Assembly: GCA_027718005.1 (NCBI GenBank)
Contig: JALLOP010000004.1
Coordinates: 1 to 33,749, forward strand
Length of the DNA stretch: 33,749 nucleotides
From: Patescibacteria group bacterium AH-259-L07
GTDB taxonomy: Bacteria > Patescibacteriota > Patescibacteriia > UBA2591 > UBA6264
Direction: 5' to 3'
Positions within the stretch are counted from its first letter, which is position 1. Each line of letters opens with the position of its first letter. Shown here piece after piece: positions 25,481 to 32,165 of this stretch. Position numbers and translations under genes: made by a program. The notes beneath the pieces are model-generated. The model saw nothing but the letters and a program-made list of their open reading frames with translations. It was not told where the DNA came from and searched no databases.

Positions 25481-27724
25481 TTAATATCTATTTTTTCTAT
25501 ACTTTGGCTGACCGCGCCGCGGCTCGTATCCGCTTGACGGTCGTCTCTGCTGAGGGAGAGATGTGCTGCCTTTTACTTTATTTACCATGGTCAGATTAAT
25601 TCTTCCCTGCTGATCAATCTCAATAATTTCCACTGGGATAACATCTCCCACGCTCACCGCATCACTCGGGTGCCTGATATGACCCTCTGCCATTTTTGAT
25701 ACATGGACCAAACCATCTTGGCCAGGAACAAGCTCTACAAATGCACCAAAATCCATAATACGCGCGACTCTTCCCTGAAATACCTCGCCAACTTTTAATT
25801 CTCTGGTAATATCCTTTACCCAATCTGCTGCTTTGCTAATAGACTCATCGCTCTGCGATGTTATATACACCGTCCCATCTTGTTCAATATCAATCTCAAC
25901 CCCTGTTTTATTAATAATTTCATTAATCACGCGCCCTCCCGGGCCAACAACATCTCGGATCTTTTCTGGATCAATTTTAATAAGGGTCACCCGTGGTGCA
26001 TAGGGCGATAAGGTTGCACGCGGCTTTGATAATATTTTGGTCATTTTCTCTAAAATTTCTTTCCGCGCCTTGGTCCCTGCGGTAAGTGCCTCTTGAATGA
26101 TCTCGAGGGTAAGTCCTTTTGTTTTCGTATCCATTTGAATTGCCGTAACACCATTTTCAGTTCCTATAACTTTAAAATCCATACCGCCCGGACCATCTTC
26201 TAAATCCTGTATATCAGTAATAACTTTATAACGAACAAACCCATTCTCATCTTCCTCAGACGCTAGGCCAATTGCCACACCAGCAATCACTTGGGTTATA
26301 GGAATACCTGCGTCCATTGCTGCTAATATTGAAGCACATGCCGAGGCCATAGAGCTTGATCCATTGGAAGAAACAACTTCTGAGACAATGCGAATCGTAT
26401 GGGGGAATTCCTCTTTTTCAGGTAAAATAGGCAAACATCCTTTTTCTACCAATGCACCATGGCCAATCTCTCTTCGGGACGTAAACCGCATCGGCCGCGC
26501 CTCTCCTACGCTAAATGGCGGAAAGTTATAGTGGTGCATAAAACGCTTTTTCCCTGTTTCCTCCATGGTATCTAAGTACTGCTCTAATCCAGGCGCGCCT
26601 AAGGTAACCGCAGAAAGTACTTGTGTTTCACCGCGTGAAAAAAGAGCTGAACCATGAACGCGTGGCACCTTAGCAACCGAACAACTAATGGGGCGTAATT
26701 CATCAAGTGCTCTGCCATCGATGCGCTGATCCTTATCAAGGATAGCGCGTGATACTAACTGATATATTAATTTATCCATATATTCTATTGCCTTTATTCT
26801 TTTCTCCTTGCCAATTTGTTTTTCAAGAAGCAGCTCTTCAAGTCGTGCCCGCATATTTTCTACCGCACCAATACGCTCCTCTTTTGTTTTTAATGGCTGC
26901 TTAAATAAATATATTGGCGCAAGTGATTCCACCAAAACTTGTGTCATTTTTTTGATCTCCTCACGAGAAGGCGTCTCTTCGCTTGGCGATTGGGAAACCA
27001 TGGGCACTTTTTCCTTACCCACTTTATCAACAATCTCGCTAATAAAACGGTTAATGCGCTCAAAATGTTTAACGCCATATTGGACAGCTTCAAACACTCT
27101 TTCGTCCTCTACCTTATTCGCTCCCGTCTCTAACATTATTACTCTTTTATCTTTTCCGCATACCACCAGATCAAGGTCGCTTTTTTCTCTCGCTTCATAG
27201 CTTGGATTTAAAACCCACTCGCCTCCTCGCTCTGGCTTGGTTGGCGTTTCCCCTTGTTTTACCGGAATGCGCGAAACACGAACGCCCGCAACCGGCCCCT
27301 CCCACTCAATATCAGAAATAGCTAATGCAATAGAAGCAGCGTAGAGCGCCACAATATCAGGATCATTTTCTTGATCAACTGATAATACGGTTAAAACAAC
27401 TTGGACCGCACGCCGCCCCTCTGAGTTAAACAATGGCCGAATAGAACGATCAATTAATCGATCTGCTAATACCGCTTCATCAGGCGGCCTGGTCTCGCGT
27501 TTAATAAAACGCGAGCCCTTAATTTTACCGGCCGCGTAAAACCGCTCTTCATATTCAACCGTGAGCGGAAAATAATCAAGCTCGCCCTCTTGTTTCCCTA
27601 TTACCGCAGTACCTAACACCGTGGTCTCACCATATTGAACAACACAACTGCCATTGGCTTGTCCCGCGACTTCGCCAATGGTAACGTTTAACTTTTCCCC
27701 TCCAACTTGTATGCTAAATTCCAT
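25481..27724 (-). CDS. pnp: Polyribonucleotide nucleotidyltransferase (PNPase)
   Basis: 747-residue exoribonuclease that degrades RNA 3' to 5' with phosphate. Two RNase PH-like domains (about 10-220 and 340-560) flank an all-helical linker. A KH domain with VVGPGGRVINEI lies at about 576-644 and an S1 domain (GEVFQGRVARIMDFGAFVEL...) at about 645-713. A short basic tail RRPSSGYEPRRGQPKYRKNR ends it. The start ATG overlaps the TAA of the upstream NYN gene by one base (TAATG), so translation is coupled. The rpsO-pnp order is ancestral, here with a NYN gene inserted. Length and domains are complete. Confidence 0.98.
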   Translation of the reverse strand: MEFSIQVGGEKLNVTIGEVAGQANGSCVVQYGETTVLGTAVIGKQEGELDYFPLTVEYEERFYAAGKIKGSRFIKRETRPPDEAVLADRLIDRSIRPLFNSEGRRAVQVVLTVLSVDQENDPDIVALYAASIALAISDIEWEGPVAGVRVSRIPVKQGETPTKPERGGEWVLNPSYEAREKSDLDLVVCGKDKRVIMLETGANKVEDERVFEAVQYGVKHFERINRFISEIVDKVGKEKVPMVSQSPSEETPSREEIKKMTQVLVESLAPIYLFKQPLKTKEERIGAVENMRARLEELLLEKQIGKEKRIKAIEYMDKLIYQLVSRAILDKDQRIDGRALDELRPISCSVAKVPRVHGSALFSRGETQVLSAVTLGAPGLEQYLDTMEETGKKRFMHHYNFPPFSVGEARPMRFTSRREIGHGALVEKGCLPILPEKEEFPHTIRIVSEVVSSNGSSSMASACASILAAMDAGIPITQVIAGVAIGLASEEDENGFVRYKVITDIQDLEDGPGGMDFKVIGTENGVTAIQMDTKTKGLTLEIIQEALTAGTKARKEILEKMTKILSKPRATLSPYAPRVTLIKIDPEKIRDVVGPGGRVINEIINKTGVEIDIEQDGTVYITSQSDESISKAADWVKDITRELKVGEVFQGRVARIMDFGAFVELVPGQDGLVHVSKMAEGHIRHPSDAVSVGDVIPVEIIEIDQQGRINLTMVNKVKGSTSLPQQRRPSSGYEPRRGQPKYRKNRY

Positions 27725-28239
27725 TATTTTAATTTTTTTAATTTTTTAATTAAAAACTTTTTTTTATCCTTGCTCATGTCAACAAATCCATCTGCAGATT
27801 CTTTTAATTTAGCTGATGCCGTTTCTCCAAAGGCCATTATCTCAATACGACATCCTTTATTTTCCCGCAAGTATGTAACTAACGGCACATAATCACCATC
27901 GCCCGTCACTAAAACAATAACATCAAGTTTGTCAGCTAATTTAATTGCATCCATTGCAATACCTACATCCCAATCCGCCTTTTTCTCTCCACCTGGAAAA
28001 ATCTGCAGATCTTTCATTTTTACCTCAAATCCTTGCTTGGAAATGGCCTCAAAAAATGTCTGCTCCTCCCGCGTGTTTGAACGAATCACATAGGCAATCG
28101 CCCGAATAAGCTGTCTGTCGCCAAGTGCCTGTTCTAACACGTATGAAAAATTAACATTTGCATGATACAGGTTCTTTGCTGAGTGATACATATTTGCCAC
28201 ATCAACAAAAATACCTACGCGTTGATTTTCATATCTCAT
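27724..28239 (-). CDS. NYN-domain (LabA/DUF88-like) predicted ribonuclease
   Basis: 171 residues with a PIN-like NYN fold. Catalytic aspartates are seen in GIFVDVANMY (Asp13), KKADWDVGIAMDA (Asp91, Asp97) and the hallmark VTGDGDYVPL (Asp114, Asp116). A lysine-rich end follows. It is predicted to cut RNA. It lies between rpsO and pnp and overlaps the pnp start by one base, which suggests a partnership with PNPase in RNA turnover; that partnership is inferred. Its ATG abuts GGGTGAGGG from a long palindrome arm, leaving a poor ribosome-binding distance. Confidence 0.9.
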   Translation of the reverse strand: MRYENQRVGIFVDVANMYHSAKNLYHANVNFSYVLEQALGDRQLIRAIAYVIRSNTREEQTFFEAISKQGFEVKMKDLQIFPGGEKKADWDVGIAMDAIKLADKLDVIVLVTGDGDYVPLVTYLRENKGCRIEIMAFGETASAKLKESADGFVDMSKDKKKFLIKKLKKLK

Positions 28240-28433
28240 CCCTCACCCAAAAATTATGCTTTTTTTAATACGAAGCATAAGTATTAATTTATTTAATTTT
28301 GACCTTTTATTTCTCATTTTATATCCCCTTCCCAGAACTCGACAAAAAAGCTGAGTATTATTATGAGCGAAGCGAATAACAAGGTTCTTCCGAGCGAAGC
28401 GAGGAACGGTTCTTATAATTTCTGGGTGAGGGA
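28239..28433. repeat. Long inverted repeat spanning the rpsO-NYN spacer (copy B of CCCTCACCCA)
   Basis: TCCCTCACCCA (28239-28249), extended by AAAATTAT, pairs with ATAATTT plus TGGGTGAGGGA (28423-28433). The arms touch the NYN start codon on one side and the rpsO stop on the other. The 173-base interior holds TAATAC-9-GTATTA and a GTTCTTCC-GAGCGAAGC-GAGGAAC hairpin. The transcript between rpsO and NYN could fold as one structure. Confidence 0.75.
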
Positions 28434-28709
28434 TTATTTTTTTATCTTTTTAAGCATCTCTTCATAGTTTTTCGGATCATGCACTTCTAAGTATTTTAAA
28501 AGCTTTCGGCGCTGGGACACTTTTTTTAATAGCCCGCGCCGAGAAGAAAAATCATGAATATGTCGCTTAAGGTGCTCATTGAGCTCTTTAATTTCTTTGG
28601 TTAAAATACCAATTTGGACCTTTGTTGAACCTGTGTCCTTTTCACTTGTTTTAAACTCATCTATAATCTCCTTTTTTTGTTGTTTTTTTCTTTTTTTCTT
28701 TTTAAGCAT
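28434..28709 (-). CDS. rpsO: 30S ribosomal protein S15
   Basis: 91-residue ribosomal protein that binds 16S rRNA in the central domain. Family positions are all present: DTGSTKVQIGILTKEI, then HDFSSRRGLLKKVSQRRKLLKYL. A basic start (MLKKKKRKKQQKKEII) replaces the usual short N-terminus. It is the first gene of the minus-strand rpsO-NYN-pnp unit, directly beside the divergent repeat-rich spacer. Confidence 0.97.
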   Translation of the reverse strand: MLKKKKRKKQQKKEIIDEFKTSEKDTGSTKVQIGILTKEIKELNEHLKRHIHDFSSRRGLLKKVSQRRKLLKYLEVHDPKNYEEMLKKIKK

Positions 28710-28740
28710 AGTAATTACAATTTTAACATATATGACTATT

Positions 28741-28756
28741 TTTAGTATATACTAAA
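28741..28756. promoter_or_regulatory. Perfect 16-bp palindrome upstream of rpsO
   Basis: TTTAGTATATACTAAA reads the same on both strands and ends 32 bases before the rpsO start codon. It could be an operator or simply part of the promoter, since it contains TATACT. No further evidence. Confidence 0.4.
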
Positions 28757-28883
28757 GTTTGGATAAAGATGACACGAAGTGTCATTGCGAGCGACCGAAA
28801 GGAGCGTGGCAATCTCATATTAAGAGATTGCTTCGTCGCTCCGCTCCTCGCAATGACATCAAAGATGTCACTTCAAGGTTCTG
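28754..28883. repeat. Copy C of GTTTGGATAAAGAT module with inserted GTCATTGCGAG palindrome
   Basis: The borders AAAGTTTGGATAAAGAT (28754-28770) and ACTTCAAGGTTCTG (28870-28883) enclose a large imperfect palindrome. GTCATTGCGAG (28781-28791) pairs with CTCGCAATGAC (28847-28857), and GCAATCTC (28809-28816) with GAGATTGC (28824-28831). Small hairpins GACAC-GAA-GTGTC (28771-28783) and GACATC-AAA-GATGTC (28855-28869) sit at its two ends. The interior matches a well-known widespread palindromic repeat. The 453-bp spacer 28710-29162 otherwise holds only the items listed separately. Confidence 0.85.
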
Positions 28884-28884
28884 A

Positions 28885-28912
28885 TCCCTCACCCAGTTCG
28901 CTGGGTGAGGGA
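28885..28912. repeat. CCCTCACCCAG palindrome (copy C)
   Basis: TCCCTCACCCAG-TTCG-CTGGGTGAGGGA, a perfect 12-bp stem with a TTCG tetraloop. Confidence 0.9.
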
Positions 28913-28976
28913 CGGAGCGAGTCATGGTTCTTATTGTAACATAATATAAATAAATACACAACAGTCAATCCCCTTT

Positions 28977-29013
28977 GTCACCCCGCATTTAACAAAGTTA
29001 AATGCGGGGTGAC
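28977..29013. terminator. Perfect 17-bp hairpin in the divergent spacer
   Basis: GTCACCCCGCATTTAAC (28977-28993), AAA, then GTTAAATGCGGGGTGAC. A second GGGGTGAC with an A run follows. It could insulate the minus-strand rpsO unit from the plus-strand recombinase, or be another repeat. Function unproven. Confidence 0.5.
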
Positions 29014-29127
29014 AGAAAAGGGGTGACAAAAAAAGATTTTTAGCGTCATACAAGTAAGATTGTTACCACACACTGCGTGAGTCGTAAAAGTAATATTCTT
29101 GCAACGCCCTATGGGCGTCGCAAAATA

Positions 29128-29156
29128 TTGACACTATATATATATTACTGTATAAT
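29128..29156 (+). promoter_or_regulatory. Consensus sigma-70 promoter of the Xer recombinase
   Basis: TTGACA (29128-29133), a 17-base spacer and TATAAT (29151-29156), both perfect. The recombinase ATG at 29163 is seven bases after the -10, exactly where transcription should begin, so the message is probably leaderless. A GCAACGCCC/GGGCGTCGC inverted repeat with one mismatch lies at 29101-29121. Confidence 0.9.
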
Positions 29157-29162
29157 ATAACC

Positions 29163-30122
29163 ATGCCAACCAAAATTCAAAAATTAATTACTGATTTTCT
29201 TGAACACTTAGAGATTGAAAAAGGATGTTCTCAATTAACAATTAGAAATTACCATTTTTATCTGAACCGTTTTTTAGAACAATCAGGCATTTCATCGCCA
29301 GAACAAATCACCTCAGAGGTTGTTCATCAATACCGTTTGTGGCTTTCACGGTTAAAAAACCCGCGCGGCGGCACATTATCTCGAGCAACGCAAAATTATC
29401 ATTTAATTGCCTTACGCGTATTTTTAAAATACTTACTAAAACAAGATATTGAAACGCTCTCACCAGAAAAAATTGAGCTCGCCAAAACATCTGACCGGCA
29501 GGTCTCATTTTTAGAAGGCGAAGATTTGGAAAACCTTTTAGACGCCCCGCTCACTATAAAACAAAATAATATTATTAAATTTCGTGATAAAGCAATTTTA
29601 GAACTACTTTTTTCCACAGGATTACGTGTTTCTGAGCTATGCAGCTTAAAAAAAGAAGATATTAATCTTGATAAGAGCGAATTTAGTGTTCTTGGCAAGG
29701 GCAGAAAATATCGACTGGTTTTTCTCTCAAACCAAGCGAAACATTGGCTGAAAAAATACCTTGAAATGCGAAACGATATGGATCCTTTTCTCTTTATTCG
29801 CCACGACCGCGCTGCTAAAAAAACAACGAAAAAAAAGAAAAAAACGCGATACACATCAGCATCAACAGGTCTCACCCCGCGCTCAGTGCAACGATTAGTA
29901 AAAAAATATGCAAAAGTTGCCGGGGTCACGAAAAAGATAACTGTCCATTCGATTCGCCACTCTTTCGCGACTGACCTGCTTTCCAGCGGTGCTAGAATGC
30001 GTGCAGTTCAAGAACTGCTCGGTCATAAAAATATTACTACCACTCAAATTTATACTCATGTCACTGACCAACACTTAAAAAAAATATACCAAGCGTTTCA
30101 CGACAAAAAACGAAAAAAATGA
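29163..30122 (+). CDS. xerC: Tyrosine site-specific recombinase XerC/XerD-like
   Basis: 319-residue recombinase that would resolve chromosome dimers or move an element. An N-terminal SAM-like core-binding domain (about 8-95) precedes the catalytic domain. The catalytic residues are Arg155 (STGLRVSEL), Lys179, His262 and Arg265 (HSIRHSFATDLL), His288 (LLGHKN) and the nucleophile Tyr297 (TTQIYTHV). A lysine-rich insertion (KKTTKKKKKT, about 219-228) is unusual. A tRNA-Arg gene begins 45 bases downstream, a common attachment target for integrases, but no second att copy is visible. Alternative: an ordinary chromosomal Xer. Confidence 0.93.
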   Translation: MPTKIQKLITDFLEHLEIEKGCSQLTIRNYHFYLNRFLEQSGISSPEQITSEVVHQYRLWLSRLKNPRGGTLSRATQNYHLIALRVFLKYLLKQDIETLSPEKIELAKTSDRQVSFLEGEDLENLLDAPLTIKQNNIIKFRDKAILELLFSTGLRVSELCSLKKEDINLDKSEFSVLGKGRKYRLVFLSNQAKHWLKKYLEMRNDMDPFLFIRHDRAAKKTTKKKKKTRYTSASTGLTPRSVQRLVKKYAKVAGVTKKITVHSIRHSFATDLLSSGARMRAVQELLGHKNITTTQIYTHVTDQHLKKIYQAFHDKKRKK

Positions 30123-30152
30123 TACTATAACACTTGATCATTGGGTGCACTG

Positions 30153-30253
30153 CCCAGCCCCTTTTCCCTCCCCATAGCTCAATGGATAGAGCACTAGTCT
30201 TCTAAACTAGGTACGCAGGTTCGACTCCTGCTGGGGAGACTAAAGGGGCTGGG
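30153..30253. repeat. 12-bp inverted repeat enclosing the tRNA-Arg gene
   Basis: CCCAGCCCCTTT (30153-30164) and AAAGGGGCTGGG (30242-30253) are exact complements. They lie 3 bases before and 2 bases after the mature tRNA. An outer GGTGC/GCACC pair (about 30144 and 30271) could extend the stem. The precursor would carry a long helix in line with the acceptor stem. Confidence 0.8.
30168..30239 (+). tRNA. tRNA-Arg (anticodon UCU)
   Basis: The acceptor CTCCCCA/TGGGGAG, D stem GCTC/GAGC, anticodon stem CTAGT/ACTAG with loop CTTCTAA, and T arm GCAGG-TTCGACT-CCTGC all pair. The anticodon TCT is at 30201-30203 and discriminator A at 30239. CCA is not encoded. Seventy-two bases, no intron. Confidence 0.96.
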
Positions 30254-30336
30254 TGAAAGTCCTGCCAGGCGCACCACCAAAAAAAGTCAAACTCAAAACA
30301 CATTTTAATAAAAAAAAAATTTTAATTAGTGCGGAA

Positions 30337-30367
30337 ACAGAAATTCCTAAAGATTTCTGTTTTTTTA
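30337..30367 (+). terminator. Intrinsic terminator after tRNA-Arg
   Basis: ACAGAAAT (30337-30344), an 8-base loop and ATTTCTGT (30353-30360) form an 8-bp stem followed by a run of Ts. It would end the xer-tRNA transcript. The 311-bp stretch 30240-30550 otherwise holds only the next promoter and leader. Confidence 0.8.
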
Positions 30368-30435
30368 TGTTGCAAATCACAAAACAAAAACAACAAAAAA
30401 AATGGTGACATCTTGACTTATCCCCAACAGGGGGA

Positions 30436-30464
30436 TTGACAAAATTGGAAAAATGTGCTAATAT
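30436..30464 (+). promoter_or_regulatory. Promoter of the lipoprotein gene
   Basis: TTGACA (30436-30441), 17 bases, then TAATAT (30459-30464) preceded by TGC, an extended -10. The 85-base leader carries the hairpin ACTGAC-ACAA-GTCAGT (30493-30508). Confidence 0.8.
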
Positions 30465-30550
30465 AATAGTAATGTAGCCTGGAGCTGCATGCACTGACAC
30501 AAGTCAGTAAAGTGTTCTATAAATCAAAACACAAACAAAGGAGGTATGTG

Positions 30551-31006
30551 ATGAAGACTAGCGTAATCGCGGTACTCGCAGCTATCGGATTTTCTATCCT
30601 GTTGGCCGGATGTGATAATGCTTCGCCCCCGCCCGCTGAACCTATTCGTGCTGATATCAATAACGATGGAACTGTCGAATTTGTCTATCTTGAGATGGAC
30701 AAATCAAGAACAGGAAATGATAGGTGGTATGACTGGGACCTCAAAGCCGTTGGAGCATATGGAGAATCACAACTTTCTCAACCGGTTGTCCTATTGTCCT
30801 TTGAAACCAAGCCAGAAAATCTCAGGGTTGAAGACTACAACAGCGACGGAATCAATGATATTGTTTTCCTCGCCGTTGACAAAAGCATCACTGGGAACGA
30901 TCGATACTACGATTGGCACCTCATAGTGGCACTTGGTGACGGAAACGGCCAATTCTCTAAAAACCAAATCGTTGCTACTTTCGAAAGACGACCTGGCATT
31001 CCGTAG
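30551..31006 (+). CDS. Small lipoprotein with two 60-residue repeats (FG-GAP/VCBS-like)
   Basis: 151 residues from ATG 30551; an AAAGGAGG ribosome binding site lies 8 bases upstream and rules out the longer frame from 30512. The signal peptide ends in the lipobox LLAGC (Cys21). Two repeats with exact 60-residue period follow: D-x-N-x-D-G loops (ADINNDG at 34-40, EDYNSDG at 94-100) and DKSxTGNDRxYDWxL (50-64 and 110-124). These loops resemble calcium-binding FG-GAP/VCBS modules. It would be anchored outside the membrane; its ligand is unknown. Unlike its neighbours it has a strong ribosome site, a good promoter, own terminators and less AT-rich composition, suggesting transfer. Confidence 0.85.
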   Translation: MKTSVIAVLAAIGFSILLAGCDNASPPPAEPIRADINNDGTVEFVYLEMDKSRTGNDRWYDWDLKAVGAYGESQLSQPVVLLSFETKPENLRVEDYNSDGINDIVFLAVDKSITGNDRYYDWHLIVALGDGNGQFSKNQIVATFERRPGIP

Positions 31007-31018
31007 CCTTCTTCCATC

Positions 31019-31048
31019 AGCCGTATGGTTCGCCCAGCGGCTTTTTTT
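31019..31048 (+). terminator. Terminator of the lipoprotein gene
   Basis: AGCCG (31019-31023) pairs with CGGCT (31038-31042) around an inner TGG-TTCG-CCA stem, followed by seven Ts. Confidence 0.8.
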
Positions 31049-31122
31049 TATCCCTCCGCCCCATGACACTTTTTATATTTTCTTGGCTAGTCCACAAGGA
31101 TTAAAGCGGCTTATTCGTGTCT

Positions 31123-31158
31123 AGCCACCGACTTCCTCACAGGAGCGGTGGCTTTTTC
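31123..31158 (+). terminator. Second intrinsic terminator
   Basis: AGCCACCG (31123-31130) and CGGTGGCT (31146-31153) with an inner TCCT-CAC-AGGA hairpin, then Ts. About 100 bases after the first terminator; it may belong to a small transcript between them. Confidence 0.75.
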
Positions 31159-31169
31159 TTTTAATTTCA

Positions 31170-31183
31170 AACTTGCCGCCAAA
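31170..31183. repeat. 14-bp direct repeat AACTTGCCGCCAAA, copy 1
   Basis: Same as 32106-32119. Copy 1 lies 226 bases before the hypothetical gene at 31410, copy 2 just before the isocyanide-synthase gene. It may be a shared leader or recombination site. The 403-bp gap 31007-31409 holds this, two terminators and an ATG-less coding-like frame from 31231. Confidence 0.55.
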
Positions 31184-31409
31184 GGGAAAATTTGATATGA
31201 TTTTACTAATGAGCTCCACTCACTAAAAACTTGAAATTGTCGCTTGCTTTCAGGAAACAAAAACTGCCAAAGACCCGGTAAAAAATATCGACTCGAACCA
31301 TATTTTAGTAGAAAGAAGAAAAGAAAATTTTTTAATCTTACGATATGATAAGTTAGAAAAATTAGTCGCTTTTCTAATCAAGCAATTAACTAAACTAATC
31401 AACAAAACT

Positions 31410-31796
31410 ATGATGGAAAAATATCCAACGTTTGAGAATAATCCTGAGGACAAAGAGGATAAGCGAGGCAAAATCCCGGAATCGCTTAAAGTCGAAGCTA
31501 CAACAGAAGAGGGAAAGAAAATCGAGGGAGAACTTTTCCTGTCTGAAAAGCAGGTAGCTGAATACTTAGCTGAGCATGAATCTATGCAACGGGAAATGCT
31601 TGGCGGAAAAGAACACCTTGTATTGCGAGGTATGTCAGTAAAAAGAGCACAAGAACTAATGGATGCTATGGGCACACGAGGTCTAACTGTTGAAGAGTTA
31701 GCTGAAGCAATGGTGCACGATGCCGGTTTTGCCAAGCGAGCAAAAGAACAAGTGAAGGCTTTAATGAGCGCGGAAGAGGGCCTCGAAAAAACTTGA
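31410..31796 (+). CDS. Hypothetical protein, broken at its 3' end
   Basis: 128 residues, acidic and lysine-rich, with no recognised family. It starts at ATG 31410 or 31413. The same frame is open back to 31231 with coding-like sequence (ERRKENFLILRYDKLEKLV) but has no standard start there. At the A6 run 31786-31791 the frame stops at TGA 31794. Removing one A would read on into the next ORF (LEKLEYFKAGKLPMELFNEV). So this and the next feature are probably one protein of about 218 residues, or longer. No membrane segments are seen. Composition resembles soluble helical proteins; function unknown. Confidence 0.55.
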   Translation: MMEKYPTFENNPEDKEDKRGKIPESLKVEATTEEGKKIEGELFLSEKQVAEYLAEHESMQREMLGGKEHLVLRGMSVKRAQELMDAMGTRGLTVEELAEAMVHDAGFAKRAKEQVKALMSAEEGLEKT

Positions 31797-31815
31797 ATAT
31801 TTCAAAGCAGGAAAA

Positions 31816-32064
31816 TTGCCAATGGAACTTTTTAATGAAGTAAGGAATGTTCTCGAAAAGGGAGAAGAGGCAATTCCAGAAGCAATTGAAGAAGCTAAGA
31901 AAAAATTTGCGGAAGTCGAATACATAAGGAATGAATATAATAATCCGAAATCAGTAAATTTCAGATTCGGTGGTGGCGTACCGACAGAAGGAACGCCCGA
32001 AGAAATTTTGAAAGTCGATGATAGTGAATTCACGAGAGTCAAGAGAGAATTGGAAAATAAATAG
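31816..32064 (+). CDS. Hypothetical protein, probable 3' continuation of the preceding gene
   Basis: From a TTG at 31816 (frame open from 31768), 82 residues: MELFNEVRNVLEKGEEAIPE, a lysine-rich helix, then FRFGGGVPTEGTPEEILKV. It follows naturally from the preceding frame if one A is removed at 31786-31791. An ATG at 31822 would give 80 residues as an independent gene. It sits 101 bases upstream of the isocyanide synthase start. Function unknown. Confidence 0.45.
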   Translation: MPMELFNEVRNVLEKGEEAIPEAIEEAKKKFAEVEYIRNEYNNPKSVNFRFGGGVPTEGTPEEILKVDDSEFTRVKRELENK

Positions 32065-32105
32065 GTTTTCATATTTTTGGTTTATATTAGCCTCGCGAAC
32101 TTTTC

Positions 32106-32119
32106 AACTTGCCGCCAAA
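32106..32119. repeat. 14-bp direct repeat AACTTGCCGCCAAA, copy 2
   Basis: Identical to 31170-31183; contains the TTG (32109) that is the first in-frame start codon of the following gene. Confidence 0.55.
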
Positions 32120-32165
32120 AAAAAATTGGAAATTGTTAAATCTTGCGGCGAAGCCGCTCCGAATT

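Noticed and set aside
29163..30239. Integrated element delimited by tRNA-Arg and the Xer gene
   Set aside because: No second copy of the tRNA 3' end is present in the window, and the recombinase resembles ordinary XerC/D.
30240..30500. 86-residue minus-strand frame after tRNA-Arg
   Set aside because: It crosses a terminator and the lipoprotein promoter and reads as low-complexity.
31780..31800. Programmed -1 frameshift at AAAAAAC
   Set aside because: The run is not in the phase needed for the classical heptamer; a +1 change would be required, so indel or decay is more likely.
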